A DNA stretch of 51,012 bases. It comes from Gammaproteobacteria bacterium. Its GTDB lineage: Bacteria; Pseudomonadota; Gammaproteobacteria; Steroidobacterales; GCA-2729495. Position 1 is the stretch's first letter. Each line of letters starts with the position of its first letter. A model generated the notes under the pieces. It was not told where the DNA came from. It worked only from the letters and a program-made list of their open reading frames with translations, and made no database searches. Shown piece by piece: positions 17,174 through 25,242 of this stretch. A program made the translations under genes and the position numbers. The stretch covers positions 1 through 51,012 of the forward strand of contig JASJBD010000002.1 of the NCBI GenBank assembly GCA_030066665.1, written 5' to 3'.

Positions 17174-18474
17174 GACGCGACTCGAGCAGCGATGACGCGA
17201 CGAAAACCGATCTCGTTGAAAACCGCCATCGTCCCATACCAAACCGCAGACGCCGCCGAGTATACAGCAACAATCGTCAGCTGATCGGCGCCTACCGCCG
17301 CCGGCGCGAGGATAGATACAACGACGACAAACAAGCGACCGACATTCCACAGCAGGTTCAATTCCTGCATTCCCAGATACTCGAGCGCGGAGAGACTCGC
17401 AAAACTAATCTGTCCGAAGACCAGCAGCGCCATGAGTGCCGCGATTCGTCCCGCGCCCGTCCACTCTTCTCCGAGCAGGATCGGAAACACCCACGGACTG
17501 GTCGCAACGACAAACGCAACCAAGAGCCCGAGCAGGGCGAGTTGTTTTAGTTTCTCTCTATAGATCCGATGCAGTTTCTCCGGATCATCCCGAACGAGAT
17601 TGGCGGCCTCGGCCCAGAACGGCTGCGCGAGAGACATCGTGATCAACACCGCCGGGAGCGCTACGAGCCGCTGAGCGATGGCGAATTCGCCCGCGGCTAC
17701 GACACCGGCCACCATGCCGAATAACAGCAACGGGGCCTCGGTGCCCGCGGAGTTCAGTAGCGACGAAGGTGCCGAAAACGTGGGGAAACGTTTGAAGTCG
17801 GTGGCCACGCGCATGACGTTTGCCCTGCCGTCTGTTTCGAGCGCGGCCGTGATGGCCCGGCCGCAATGGGCCCCCAGCGGAGCGTAGGCCAGTGCCTGGC
17901 CCACGACGAAGCCCAGAATCAGAGCGAACGGCCCACCCACCGCGAGCACGAGCGCCACTTGCAGCGCGCCGACGAAGACACTCTGGGCGATGCGGGCTCG
18001 CGCGAGATATTCGAAGTGTCTCGCGCGTACCACCCATCCGGTGAGGAGAATCTGCACGAGTCCCATCACGACGACGGCCAGCCACAACGCCCACCAGTAC
18101 TCCATTGCTTCGTGAAACGCCGACCCCTCCGGAGAGAGCTGCATGGCCACCCAGCCGAACGCCGCGACGAAAACGGCTGAACCGAAGAGAAGATACAGGC
18201 TGAGCTGCACGAGGCGCGCGGCACGGGAGTCCGATTTCGGTAGGGGGATCGCCCATTCGTAGCGCAGCGAAACGATGGGCATGAATATCCCGGCAATGCT
18301 CAGGAAGGTGCCGAAAACGCCGAACTCTGCCGGTGTGACGAATCTCGTCAGGAGCGGCAGGATGGCCAGCGTGATCAGATGAGCGGTAATGCTCGCGCCG
18401 GCCAGTCGAAGGCCGGTGCGAAGGATGGCATCTTCGGACAGCAGGCGGCGTAACCGCCCGGTAAGCCGCATCAT
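17170..18474 (-). CDS. Polysaccharide flippase (Wzx-like, MATE/MOP superfamily)
   Basis: A 434-residue integral membrane protein with about 12 hydrophobic segments. The first helix pair (RLAGASITAHLITLAILPLL, RFVTPAEFGVFGTF) is characteristic of polysaccharide flippases. It would move the undecaprenyl-linked repeat unit to the periplasmic side. The ATG at 18474 overlaps the ligase stop as ATGA; the frame upstream of that point belongs to the ligase gene. Confidence 0.9.
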   Translation of the reverse strand: MMRLTGRLRRLLSEDAILRTGLRLAGASITAHLITLAILPLLTRFVTPAEFGVFGTFLSIAGIFMPIVSLRYEWAIPLPKSDSRAARLVQLSLYLLFGSAVFVAAFGWVAMQLSPEGSAFHEAMEYWWALWLAVVVMGLVQILLTGWVVRARHFEYLARARIAQSVFVGALQVALVLAVGGPFALILGFVVGQALAYAPLGAHCGRAITAALETDGRANVMRVATDFKRFPTFSAPSSLLNSAGTEAPLLLFGMVAGVVAAGEFAIAQRLVALPAVLITMSLAQPFWAEAANLVRDDPEKLHRIYREKLKQLALLGLLVAFVVATSPWVFPILLGEEWTGAGRIAALMALLVFGQISFASLSALEYLGMQELNLLWNVGRLFVVVVSILAPAAVGADQLTIVAVYSAASAVWYGTMAVFNEIGFRRVIAARVAS

Positions 18475-19775
18475 GGTCGGTCGAGTATTGGTAGGGCCCG
18501 GGTCAACTGAGGCCTGTTGGCGACCGTGACGACGGCCACGCAAAAAACCCAGAACGAATCGCTCAGGTACAACGATCCGGAGAACATGGCGGCGACGATG
18601 TATTGCAACGCGACCAACGCCAGCCACGCCGCCTGGGGCTGAAACATAAGGACGTTCACCGCGGCCCGCAGCGCACCGAAAACCACGCCGCTCACGACGA
18701 TGAACCCGGGCAGCCCGAGCGCCATCAGAGACTCCACGAGCGGGTTATGCGGATAATCGCGTTCGGTTCGCACGACCAGGGCGTCGCCGAGAAACGGATT
18801 CTTAGCGAATTGGCTGATTGCGCCCGTCAGCAATCTGATGCGGTGCAGGCTGCTCGCGTCGTCGAACTCCGCGAGTCGGGCCAGAGACGGCAGTGCTTCC
18901 ACGCTTTCGAAGACGAGAAACGCGGCGACGCCGATCGGGACGAGCACCACCATCATCGCGATACTACGGAGTATCGCCGGGACCAGACTGTGGTCCCCGG
19001 GCCGAACCACTATGAGTGTCCCGACCGCGAGCGCCAGCGCGACCATCGAGCCGCGCGATCCGGTACCGAGCAGAACCGCCATCCCCATCACGACGAGCAG
19101 CACACGAAGACCGATCTGGAGCGAACGCCGCAACAGGGTCCGGGCCCTGAGCTCGACCGGCATGGCCAGGCTCAGCAGGCACAACGTGGCGCCGACGTGG
19201 CCGAGCGAGATCGGATTCAGCACGTCGGTGGACAATCGCTGCGTCCAGACGCCGATGAGGCCCTCCCGCATCACGAGAGCGACCACACCGGCCAACCCAA
19301 TGGCGCAGCCGATGGTCGCCAGAGTCCAGGCGATCCTCAACGTGACATCGCTGGGTCTCTCGAACACGGCGATCATCGGCGCAATACACACACCGGCGGC
19401 GATGACGAGGTACTCCGCCGGGCCCAGGGTCAATGGCATCGGCTGGAAATTGAAGTCGTAGAGCATGCGCAGCAGGATGAGCAGCCACGCGAATGCGATC
19501 CAGACGAAGAACGAGTTGAGAACCGGCGGACGGCGCATCAAGACCCAGCGCGCGATGATCAGCCCCGCGAGCGACAATACGAACGCCCTGTACGGGACGG
19601 TGATGGCGCGAGAGTCCAGTCCGAACCAAGTAGGCAGGAGCCCGGCGAGGGTGAATCCCGCGATGGTCAGCGCGTAGAGGGTGGCTAGCGGAATGTCTCT
19701 AGCCCGAACCTCCGAGAGTTGTTGGCCAGCGGCGGGCAGGCCGGTGAAAAAGGCGCTATACGACGTTGCGGACAT
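18471..19775 (-). CDS. O-antigen ligase / Wzy-like polymerase family membrane protein
   Basis: A 434-residue multispanning protein with roughly ten to twelve membrane segments and a periplasmic loop containing RIRLLTGAISQFAKNPFLGDALVV and HNPLVESLMALGLPG. The H-N-x-x-x-E pattern after an FLG motif is shared by WaaL ligases and Wzy polymerases. In an operon with Wzz and a flippase it is more likely the Wzy polymerase. ATG 19775 overlaps the wzz gene by 20 bases, a strong sign of coupled translation. Confidence 0.85.
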   Translation of the reverse strand: MSATSYSAFFTGLPAAGQQLSEVRARDIPLATLYALTIAGFTLAGLLPTWFGLDSRAITVPYRAFVLSLAGLIIARWVLMRRPPVLNSFFVWIAFAWLLILLRMLYDFNFQPMPLTLGPAEYLVIAAGVCIAPMIAVFERPSDVTLRIAWTLATIGCAIGLAGVVALVMREGLIGVWTQRLSTDVLNPISLGHVGATLCLLSLAMPVELRARTLLRRSLQIGLRVLLVVMGMAVLLGTGSRGSMVALALAVGTLIVVRPGDHSLVPAILRSIAMMVVLVPIGVAAFLVFESVEALPSLARLAEFDDASSLHRIRLLTGAISQFAKNPFLGDALVVRTERDYPHNPLVESLMALGLPGFIVVSGVVFGALRAAVNVLMFQPQAAWLALVALQYIVAAMFSGSLYLSDSFWVFCVAVVTVANRPQLTRALPILDRP

Positions 19776-20685
19776 GCCGGTCCCGCCACAGCGCGAGGCC
19801 CCAGCCGAGCGCCGCTCCGAGCACGATGCCCAGGGCAAACAACAACACTCGCTGCGGACTCACGGGCCGATCTGGTGGCCTCGCGTCGTCTACGACTCGG
19901 AACGCATAATGGTCACGTACGCTGGCTACCATCGCAATCTTCGTCTGATTCTCTATGAGTCCGTAAATCGATTGCTGGACATCGACGATGTTGGTCTTGT
20001 CCAGCTCCGTTTGCAGGTAGTTGATGCTCTTGCGGGCTTCCGTTATCGCCTGCCTGCGCATCTCATTGTTCAACTGCTTGATCAAGGCGTTTGCCCACTC
20101 AGCCGCAAGATCCGGGTCCTTCCACTGAACCATGAGGCGAATGATGCCGGTGCGATTGTCTACGCCGACGAAGAGCACGTTGCGCTGGAATTCGCGGACC
20201 GCATCATCGATGGTCGGCTCGGTGTAGCCAAGCAGCCGACCTATTGGCCCCGGTCCCTCGTCGAACAGGATGGGTATCAGGTTGCTCTGTTCGATGTATC
20301 TTCTTGCGAACCCTTGGGAACGTAACGTCGCGAGGCCAACGATGGTGCGGTCCGAGTTGGTGGGGAGATCCACGCCGGCTAGCGTCGCCAGCCCGCCCAG
20401 CTGACTGGTGATTGCGGGAAGACCGGCCGTCCGATCGTCTGCTGCTGGCGCGAGAATCACTTCGGCGCGGTACTGAGGCGTTGCAAGCGCGCCGAACAGC
20501 AACGCCGCGGCGACGCACGCGACGACGGCGCCGGCAACCCATGGCCACTCCCGGCGCAGCGCGCCGAAGACGTCCCACGACCCGAAGCGGGCGGAATCTC
20601 TCGCCACCGACTCGCGAACGAAGTACCCCGGAACGCCCGCCATCTCCGCGTCTCGTCCGCCCTCAGGGCCTTCCGGCTCTTCCAT
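19756..20685 (-). CDS. wzz: Wzz-type polysaccharide chain-length determinant
   Basis: A 309-residue protein with one membrane segment near residues 49-68 (WVAGAVVACVAAALLFGALA), a periplasmic coiled-coil region (ADEWANALIKQLNN-type helix, ARKSINYLQTELDKTN) and a C-terminal membrane segment (VLLFALGIVLGAALGWGLAL) preceded by the Pro-rich PPDRPVSPQR. There is no tyrosine-kinase domain, so it is a PCP-1 type regulator of Wzy chain length. It is the first gene of the operon: a strong GGAGG sits five bases before its ATG. Confidence 0.9.
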   Translation of the reverse strand: MEEPEGPEGGRDAEMAGVPGYFVRESVARDSARFGSWDVFGALRREWPWVAGAVVACVAAALLFGALATPQYRAEVILAPAADDRTAGLPAITSQLGGLATLAGVDLPTNSDRTIVGLATLRSQGFARRYIEQSNLIPILFDEGPGPIGRLLGYTEPTIDDAVREFQRNVLFVGVDNRTGIIRLMVQWKDPDLAAEWANALIKQLNNEMRRQAITEARKSINYLQTELDKTNIVDVQQSIYGLIENQTKIAMVASVRDHYAFRVVDDARPPDRPVSPQRVLLFALGIVLGAALGWGLALWRDRHVRNVV

Positions 20686-21014
20686 CTAAGCCTCCCCAGC
20701 CGGTTCCAGGTCGCACCGCCCTTCAACCACTCTGCAGAAAACGGATGCAAACGGTCACCGTCGTCAGGCCCTCGCGGCGCCGCATTGCGGATAACCGCTA
20801 TTGCCTGTAGCGCGGTCTGAAACTGCTCTACGCTCTACCCGTTCACCTGCAGTATCTCACGATAGAACTGGGTGTCCAGATCCTCGAGGCCGGCCGAGAA
20901 CTCGAGTTCCTTGGATTTTTTGCTTTCCGAGCGTAGCTCTGGTGGGGCAAAATCGTGGCAAAGCACTGCCCTTGAGAAGGCACATAGAAGACAGGTAGTT
21001 GACAAAAGAACATT
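20686..21014. other. 329-base intergenic region before wzz and tRNA-Arg
   Basis: No gene is supported here. The left end must hold the promoter of the 15-gene polysaccharide operon, but I see no convincing -35/-10 pair on the minus strand. The right end should hold the tRNA promoter; TTGACA occurs at 20999-21004 but is too near the tRNA to be its -35. A minus-strand frame from 20940 to 20835 could be the tail of a lost gene, but I do not recognise it. Confidence 0.5.
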
Positions 21015-21091
<77 letters not shown>

Positions 21092-21097
21092 TCTCCC

Positions 21098-21165
21098 CTG
21101 ACCGCTGCCGGGAGGGTCGGATCGGTCAGATCGTCGAACGTCCACTTTCGGCCATAAGCGGACAT
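21098..21165. repeat. Dispersed palindromic repeat, copy 1 (with extended flank)
   Basis: The core GTCCACTTTCGGCCATAAGC continues to GGACAT and forms an imperfect hairpin (21140-21165). The preceding ~40 bases, starting CTGACCGCTGCCGGGAGGG, resemble the bases before copy 3 at 22158-22226, so the repeated unit is longer than the core palindrome. Confidence 0.7.
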
Positions 21166-21190
21166 TCGTTCGGGGCGCAACCACTAGTAA

Positions 21191-21592
21191 TTAGCAACAG
21201 GCCAATCCACTCTCGGGTGGGTTATCGTCGGTGATTCGATACCACTCCCACGCCAAGCCATCCGGCTCAGACATCCAGACCTTATTCTGGGTTGCGTGAC
21301 AACAGGTCGTATTCTCCTCGAGTTTCTGGGCTAGCCCTTCAGCCGACAACCGGGAGATAGCAGCATCAAGTTCTTCTTGTGTCGAAGTCTCCACACCAAG
21401 GTGATTGATGCGCTCATCAGCATCCCCATTCTCGATCAACACGAGCTTGAGGGCCGGATCGTCAATGGCAAAGTTGGCATATCCAGCTCGGATCTTGTGA
21501 GGACTGGTGGCGAAAAGGCGGCTGTAGTAATTCACGGCCTGATTGAGGTCGGAAACATTGAGCGCTAATTGGAGTCTCACGTCGTTCTCCAT
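21191..21592 (-). CDS. ArsI/CadI-family VOC (glyoxalase-like) protein
   Basis: About 133 residues. The first half RLQLALNVSDLNQAVNYYSR and AGYANFAIDDPALKLVLIE, NHLGVE with His64, and a vicinal Cys pair C97-C98 in NTTCCHATQNKVW are features of ArsI (organoarsenical C-As lyase, Fe(II)-dependent) and the related cadmium-induced CadI. The C-terminus ends in another CC pair. It is divergent from an arsR gene with an operator between them, so arsenical or metal induction is likely. ATG 21592 was chosen; ATG 21598 and GTG 21580 (with GGAG upstream) are alternatives. Confidence 0.85.
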   Translation of the reverse strand: MENDVRLQLALNVSDLNQAVNYYSRLFATSPHKIRAGYANFAIDDPALKLVLIENGDADERINHLGVETSTQEELDAAISRLSAEGLAQKLEENTTCCHATQNKVWMSEPDGLAWEWYRITDDNPPESGLACC

Positions 21593-21607
21593 ATACATTG
21601 ATGATGG

Positions 21608-21634
21608 TCGATATTGTATAATTTATTATATCGA
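21608..21634. promoter_or_regulatory. Operator-like palindrome between arsI-type and arsR genes
   Basis: TCGATAT at 21608-21614 is mirrored by ATATCGA at 21628-21634 around an AT-only-like centre. It lies in an unusually AT-rich 67-base gap. On the minus strand TTGACA (21644-21639) and TATACA (21620-21615) with 18 bases between them form a plausible promoter for the ArsI-like gene, overlapped by the palindrome. It is the natural site for the adjacent ArsR repressor. Confidence 0.6.
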
Positions 21635-21665
21635 AGTTTGTCAATACTTTTGGTAGTATTAATTT

Positions 21666-22001
21666 ATGGCTAGGAGAACCAAGCCTGAGGGATGCTGCAC
21701 CCCAAAAGCACTAAAGCCTTTGCCGAAGAAGAAAGCCGATCGGGTGGCAAAGATTGCGAAGGCGCTCTCGGACCCGACGCGCGTCGAAGTCCTGCGACTG
21801 TTAGTACGGCAAAAGGGACCCGTATGCGCTTGCGACATCGTTGACCATTTCGATTTGAGCCAACCAACCGTGTCTCATCACCTGAAGACACTGACAGAGG
21901 CCGGGCTACTTCGGGGGAGTCGAGACGGCCTATGGGCAATTTACGAAGTAGACGCCCGCGGCATAGATTTGCTGGAAGATTTCAGGCGACTACTGGATTA
22001 G
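21666..22001 (+). CDS. ArsR-family metalloregulatory repressor
   Basis: A 111-residue winged-helix repressor. The HTH is in DLSQPTVSHHLKTLTEAGLL. Candidate metal(loid) ligands are C10-C11 near the N-terminus and C54/C56 in VCACDIVDHF; thiols in this helix bind As(III) in ArsR proteins. Divergent orientation from an ArsI/CadI-like gene supports arsenic or cadmium sensing. Its coding sequence is followed at once by copy 2 of the dispersed repeat. Confidence 0.88.
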   Translation: MARRTKPEGCCTPKALKPLPKKKADRVAKIAKALSDPTRVEVLRLLVRQKGPVCACDIVDHFDLSQPTVSHHLKTLTEAGLLRGSRDGLWAIYEVDARGIDLLEDFRRLLD

Positions 22002-22007
22002 GTGGTC

Positions 22008-22036
22008 ATGTCCGCTTTGGGTCGAAAGCAGACATT
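22008..22036. repeat. Dispersed palindromic repeat, copy 2
   Basis: The core ATGTCCGCTTTGGGTCGAAA continues to GCAGACATT, seven bases after the arsR stop. Arms ATGTC(C/T)GCTTT and AAAGCAGACAT pair almost perfectly. It could act as a terminator for arsR as well as being a repeat. Confidence 0.7.
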
Positions 22037-22196
22037 GGCGAGACGGGGAGAACGGTGAGCGTGCGGAGCACGCGAGCCCTATCCCTTCGGGGCCGCTCTC
22101 GCACATCCCTGTGCTCCGCGGCACTTGTGCTTCCTGCACATCGCGCGCCATTCCCCCTGACCGGCTGCCGGAGGGCTTGCTCTCGGCCAACTCCCC

Positions 22197-22226
22197 GAAC
22201 GGCCGCTTTCGGCCAGAAGCGGCCCC
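22197..22226. repeat. Dispersed palindromic repeat, copy 3
   Basis: GAACGGCCGCTTTCGGCCAG continues to AAGCGGCCCC: same core as copies 1 and 2 with GC-rich arms. It lies in the 293-base gap between arsR and the DUF900-type gene; the rest of that gap holds no recognisable gene. Confidence 0.65.
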
Positions 22227-22294
22227 TCAATCCCGTACCGTGGGCGTCTGCTTTCAAGCCACGTGCTCTAGAAAGCCGTCGATCGCTATCAGCA

Positions 22295-23602
22295 TCATTG
22301 GGATGCCTGCGCTTCGATAATCGCTTTCAGGCCCACGTCATACTGGGGCGGAAACGACCAGCTCAATGCATCGGTTTTTCGAACGAGGCCGCGTTCCGCC
22401 GGCGTCAGTCCGTACAGCAATGTCGCCAGGATATCGCTGCTGATCCAGGGGCTGGTCTGGAAATACGCATGGCCGTTTCTCGTTTCGGACCCGACGACGC
22501 CCGTTACGTCCACAAAATAGAGGCGCTCATTCGAGATCAGCCAGTCCCGGACCGTCTCGGAGACCGGATCGGTTTCCAATTTGCCAAGACGCGCTCCACC
22601 AAAAACCAGCTCGGACAGTCCCAGCGCGTCATCATAGGGTGATACGTAGATCGTAAGAGTCTCCGGTACCTGCAGTAGTCCGTCAGCAACGGCGGCAACC
22701 CAGCGCTGCCTATCGTAGTCGCTGCCCACGATCGCAACCTGGCCGATCCGGCCTTTTGTAGTGCTCTCGGATTGGCCGGTTTGCATCAGAGCAAGTTGAT
22801 TCAGAGCCCCGATTACGACTCGCGTGCCCGCGCTGTAGCCGATGATATGAATCCGCTCTACATCCGTGTTCTCCATGAGAAACTGCAGTAACAGACGGAG
22901 GTTGCGAGCGCTGATCTCCGCGGTCTGCGTATCTTTGATGTAGGCGAAGCGCTTGGGCGTAGCCGTCCATGCAAATGGCAGGAATACGCCTTCGTTATTC
23001 ATGAAGTACCACAACTGTGCCGAGACGATGACCGGATTCTCGAAAATGACCTTGTATCCGTGAACGTACAGGTAGATGTCGCCTGACCGCGAAGCGGCAA
23101 GCTTCATATTTATTAGCGAGACAAACTCCTCGTCTGCTGGAGCTGAACTCCCGAGCTCCTCTTGGCTCGTGAGGAACGGCGTGGGCATGGCGCTCTCGAG
23201 GTAGCCGAACTCGTTTACGTCAGTAACCGATAGCGGAAAGTCTGATTTCTTGCCGGGCTCTACGCTAGCCAGCTCGTCCAGTTCTTCTTCGGTTCTTGGT
23301 TTCCCTGAGTAGTCAACCTTCGCTATCCCGACACGCAACGCACTTGCGCGTTCGTACTGATAGTAGAGCACCCTGTCCTCTGGGTCGGCCGGCTCACGAT
23401 CCGTGACATACAGGATGCCGTCAGGCGATGCATCTTCGGCAGCTTGCTCACTGAAAGTGACGGGAATCGGTATCAGGTCATACTGGTAGGTACTGCTCGT
23501 CGCACAGCCAGCGAGCAGAACCAGTAGCGCCCACAGCACAACAATGCGGACCCCGAGTCCGCCTGCTCGCTCCGCGATAGATCCTGGCATTCGCTCATTC
23601 AC
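22295..23602 (-). CDS. DUF900-type alpha/beta-hydrolase lipoprotein
   Basis: A 435-residue protein with a GTG start. A hydrophobic signal ends in the lipobox LLAGC (Cys33). The hydrolase part has the oxyanion-side strand DIYLYVHGYKVIFENPVI and the nucleophile elbow GYSAGT, with a late His in TRNGHAYF as a candidate catalytic residue. The YVHGY and AQLWYF segments fit the DUF900 group. It is predicted to be membrane anchored with an unknown esterase or amidase substrate. It follows an outer-membrane efflux remnant by three bases. Confidence 0.82.
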   Translation of the reverse strand: MNERMPGSIAERAGGLGVRIVVLWALLVLLAGCATSSTYQYDLIPIPVTFSEQAAEDASPDGILYVTDREPADPEDRVLYYQYERASALRVGIAKVDYSGKPRTEEELDELASVEPGKKSDFPLSVTDVNEFGYLESAMPTPFLTSQEELGSSAPADEEFVSLINMKLAASRSGDIYLYVHGYKVIFENPVIVSAQLWYFMNNEGVFLPFAWTATPKRFAYIKDTQTAEISARNLRLLLQFLMENTDVERIHIIGYSAGTRVVIGALNQLALMQTGQSESTTKGRIGQVAIVGSDYDRQRWVAAVADGLLQVPETLTIYVSPYDDALGLSELVFGGARLGKLETDPVSETVRDWLISNERLYFVDVTGVVGSETRNGHAYFQTSPWISSDILATLLYGLTPAERGLVRKTDALSWSFPPQYDVGLKAIIEAQASQ

Positions 23603-23605
23603 AGC

Positions 23606-23821
23606 TCAGTCCTGCCAGCTGCCGCCCAGCGCCAGGTTGAGGTTGACGCGCTGTTCGAGCAGCAGCCGCTGGGCAGTCGATAGTGAACTCTGCGTACCGA
23701 TGACGCGCTGCTGAATCGTCAAGACGTTCAGAAGCTCCTCCTCGCCCCCGCAAGCGGAGACCAGGAGGAGGTTGGCGGACAGGGTGAGCGCCAGGACAGC
23801 CTGGCGTGCCGGATCACGCAT
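23606..23821 (-). pseudogene. Remnant of a NodT/OprM-type outer-membrane efflux lipoprotein
   Basis: A 71-residue frame joins a lipoprotein signal (VLALTLSANLLLVSAC, Cys near residue 24) directly to the extreme C-terminus of a TolC-like factor (LLNVLTIQQRVIGTQSSL, EQRVNLNLALGGSW). Full-size relatives are about 450-500 residues, so some 400 are missing, and the junction is in frame. It looks like an internal deletion that left a short translatable gene. It precedes the DUF900-type gene. No matching RND or membrane-fusion genes are present. Confidence 0.72.
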
Positions 23822-23910
23822 GGAGGGTACCTATGAGATAGTGATTAGTTTGAGTCTAAAGCGCTCTAATCCAGCCCACAATTCAGTGTCTTGTAACCCG
23901 GGAGAGCATT

Positions 23911-24348
23911 GTGTTGAGCAGCCAATTATTGATTGGGACCGTGTTGATCGTCGTGAACGCGGTTTTCCATGTGTCCTGCCTGGTATGGCTGGCTGGCGTA
24001 ATCAACTACGTCGGCACGTCCTGGAATCTAGCTCCGAATCGGCGGAGATTGATCTTGCTGCTTGGAATCGCCGTACTCGGATTGATCGCGATCCACACGA
24101 CGTCTGCGTGGGCATGGGCACTGGTCTACGTGGCTGTCGGAGAATTCTCGGAGCTGCGCCACGCGCTTTACTTCTCCGTCGTGACCTCGACGACACTTGG
24201 CTATGGCGACATTACGCTCTCTGAACGTTGGCGGCTGCTCGCGAGCTTTGAGGCTATGGGCGGGCTTGTGCTATTCGGTGCCAGCACGGCGTTCTTGATG
24301 GCTGCAATCAAGAGCTGGTTCAGCCATCTGGAAAAGCCCACAGGTTAG
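23911..24348 (+). CDS. Small two-pore-helix ion channel-like protein (K+ channel filter)
   Basis: A 145-residue membrane protein with a GTG start preceded by GGGAGAG. There are hydrophobic segments at about residues 7-31 and 47-61, then a pore loop with the selectivity filter TLGYGD (95-100), and a final helix FEAMGGLVLFGASTAFLMAA. The C-terminus is very short, with no RCK or cyclic-nucleotide domain. The filter predicts K+ selectivity. The first two helices with a ~30-residue linker make it a compact ion-channel-2-type protein. Confidence 0.85.
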   Translation: MLSSQLLIGTVLIVVNAVFHVSCLVWLAGVINYVGTSWNLAPNRRRLILLLGIAVLGLIAIHTTSAWAWALVYVAVGEFSELRHALYFSVVTSTTLGYGDITLSERWRLLASFEAMGGLVLFGASTAFLMAAIKSWFSHLEKPTG

Positions 24349-24399
24349 GGTAAGAAATACTTGACCTATGTCTCTGGCCTTGTCCGGGCTTCAGGTAAA

Positions 24400-24460
24400 C
24401 GAAAAGTGGACATACGAAGGGTGTCCGTCGAATGTCGCCTTTGGGTCAGAACCAGACACC
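24400..24460. repeat. Dispersed palindromic repeat, copy 4 (degenerate, with a partial inverted copy)
   Basis: AATGTCGCCTTTGGGTCAGA continues to ACCAGACACC (24431-24460) and is a diverged form of copy 2. Just upstream, CGAAAAGTGGACAT (24400-24413) resembles half of copy 1 in reverse. The surrounding 24349-24532 gap holds no recognisable gene. Confidence 0.5.
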
Positions 24461-24532
24461 CTGTGCGGCGCGCTAACTACACAAAACTTCATTCGTCTAG
24501 GACTATAGCGCCACGTTTGAGGCGATTGTCGC

Positions 24533-25114
24533 TTAAGCCTTATTGCCAGGGATTTGCCGGGATTGCTGCGTAAATTGGTATCGAGTTAGAGTCGAGGCGC
24601 TGCGGTCGCACTCGATGTTTTTCATGCTTCCCTGATCCACGATGTGCAGCACCTGTCCGTCGGGTGAAGGTCCGGTCCAGCTGGCTGTCGCCCGCATTGT
24701 TTGAAAGTCGAGTACGACACTGGTCAACCACGGACCGTCTATCTGCGACGTGTTGGCATTTGCCACGGTTGAAGCTTCCATCCAAGTGATGAGATAGATT
24801 CCCTCTGCGACCTTGAACGCATGATAGTTTTCGGTCTGTTCGTAGCCGGCAAGCTCACCATCTACGGCCTTCCACAATATTTTATTTGCAGTTTGCCAAT
24901 GTTGTTCCAACGTGTGCCCAGAATGATAGGTAATGCGCACGGCTCTCCCGGACAGGTCGCTCGTTAACTCGTGGCCGGCGGGATCAAGACTCAACTCCTG
25001 TAGGAAGGGTACCGGATCTTGGTTACTCGACTGATCTGTGCTCATTTGCCCTTTGACCTCGTTGAGTGGACAAGCTGTTGTCAAAATGAGTCCCCCAACC
25101 AGAATAACCTTCAT
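24533..25114 (-). CDS. MoaF-like domain protein
   Basis: About 193 residues from ATG 25114. The core (RAVRITYHSGHTLEQHW, NYHAFKVAEGIYLITWME, WLTSVVLDFQT) resembles the calycin-like MoaF family, whose members bind small aromatic or unknown ligands. The start MKVILVGGLILTTACPLN looks like a signal or lipoprotein leader with an imperfect lipobox; ATG 25045, preceded by AAAGGG, would give a cytosolic protein. Base composition looks less GC-rich than the neighbours, suggesting transfer. Function unknown. Confidence 0.65.
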   Translation of the reverse strand: MKVILVGGLILTTACPLNEVKGQMSTDQSSNQDPVPFLQELSLDPAGHELTSDLSGRAVRITYHSGHTLEQHWQTANKILWKAVDGELAGYEQTENYHAFKVAEGIYLITWMEASTVANANTSQIDGPWLTSVVLDFQTMRATASWTGPSPDGQVLHIVDQGSMKNIECDRSASTLTRYQFTQQSRQIPGNKA

Positions 25115-25242
25115 TCCTGGGTTTCTTTCTGACGTTAGGACGCAGACTCTATAGTGAGTCATGATTGGCATGATTTGCAGCCCGACCGGCCCGATGGCAT
25201 CCTTTCCTGCTGCTTTGCAGCCGACCAAACAGAGTGTGGAGA

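Noticed and set aside
18603-19688. Plus-strand open frame of 361 codons, rich in Arg, His and Asp
   Set aside because: It is antisense to the O-antigen ligase-like gene; the composition is that of a reversed membrane-protein gene.
20999-21004. TTGACA as a -35 box for tRNA-Arg
   Set aside because: It is only 11 bases upstream of the mature tRNA, leaving no room for a -10 element.
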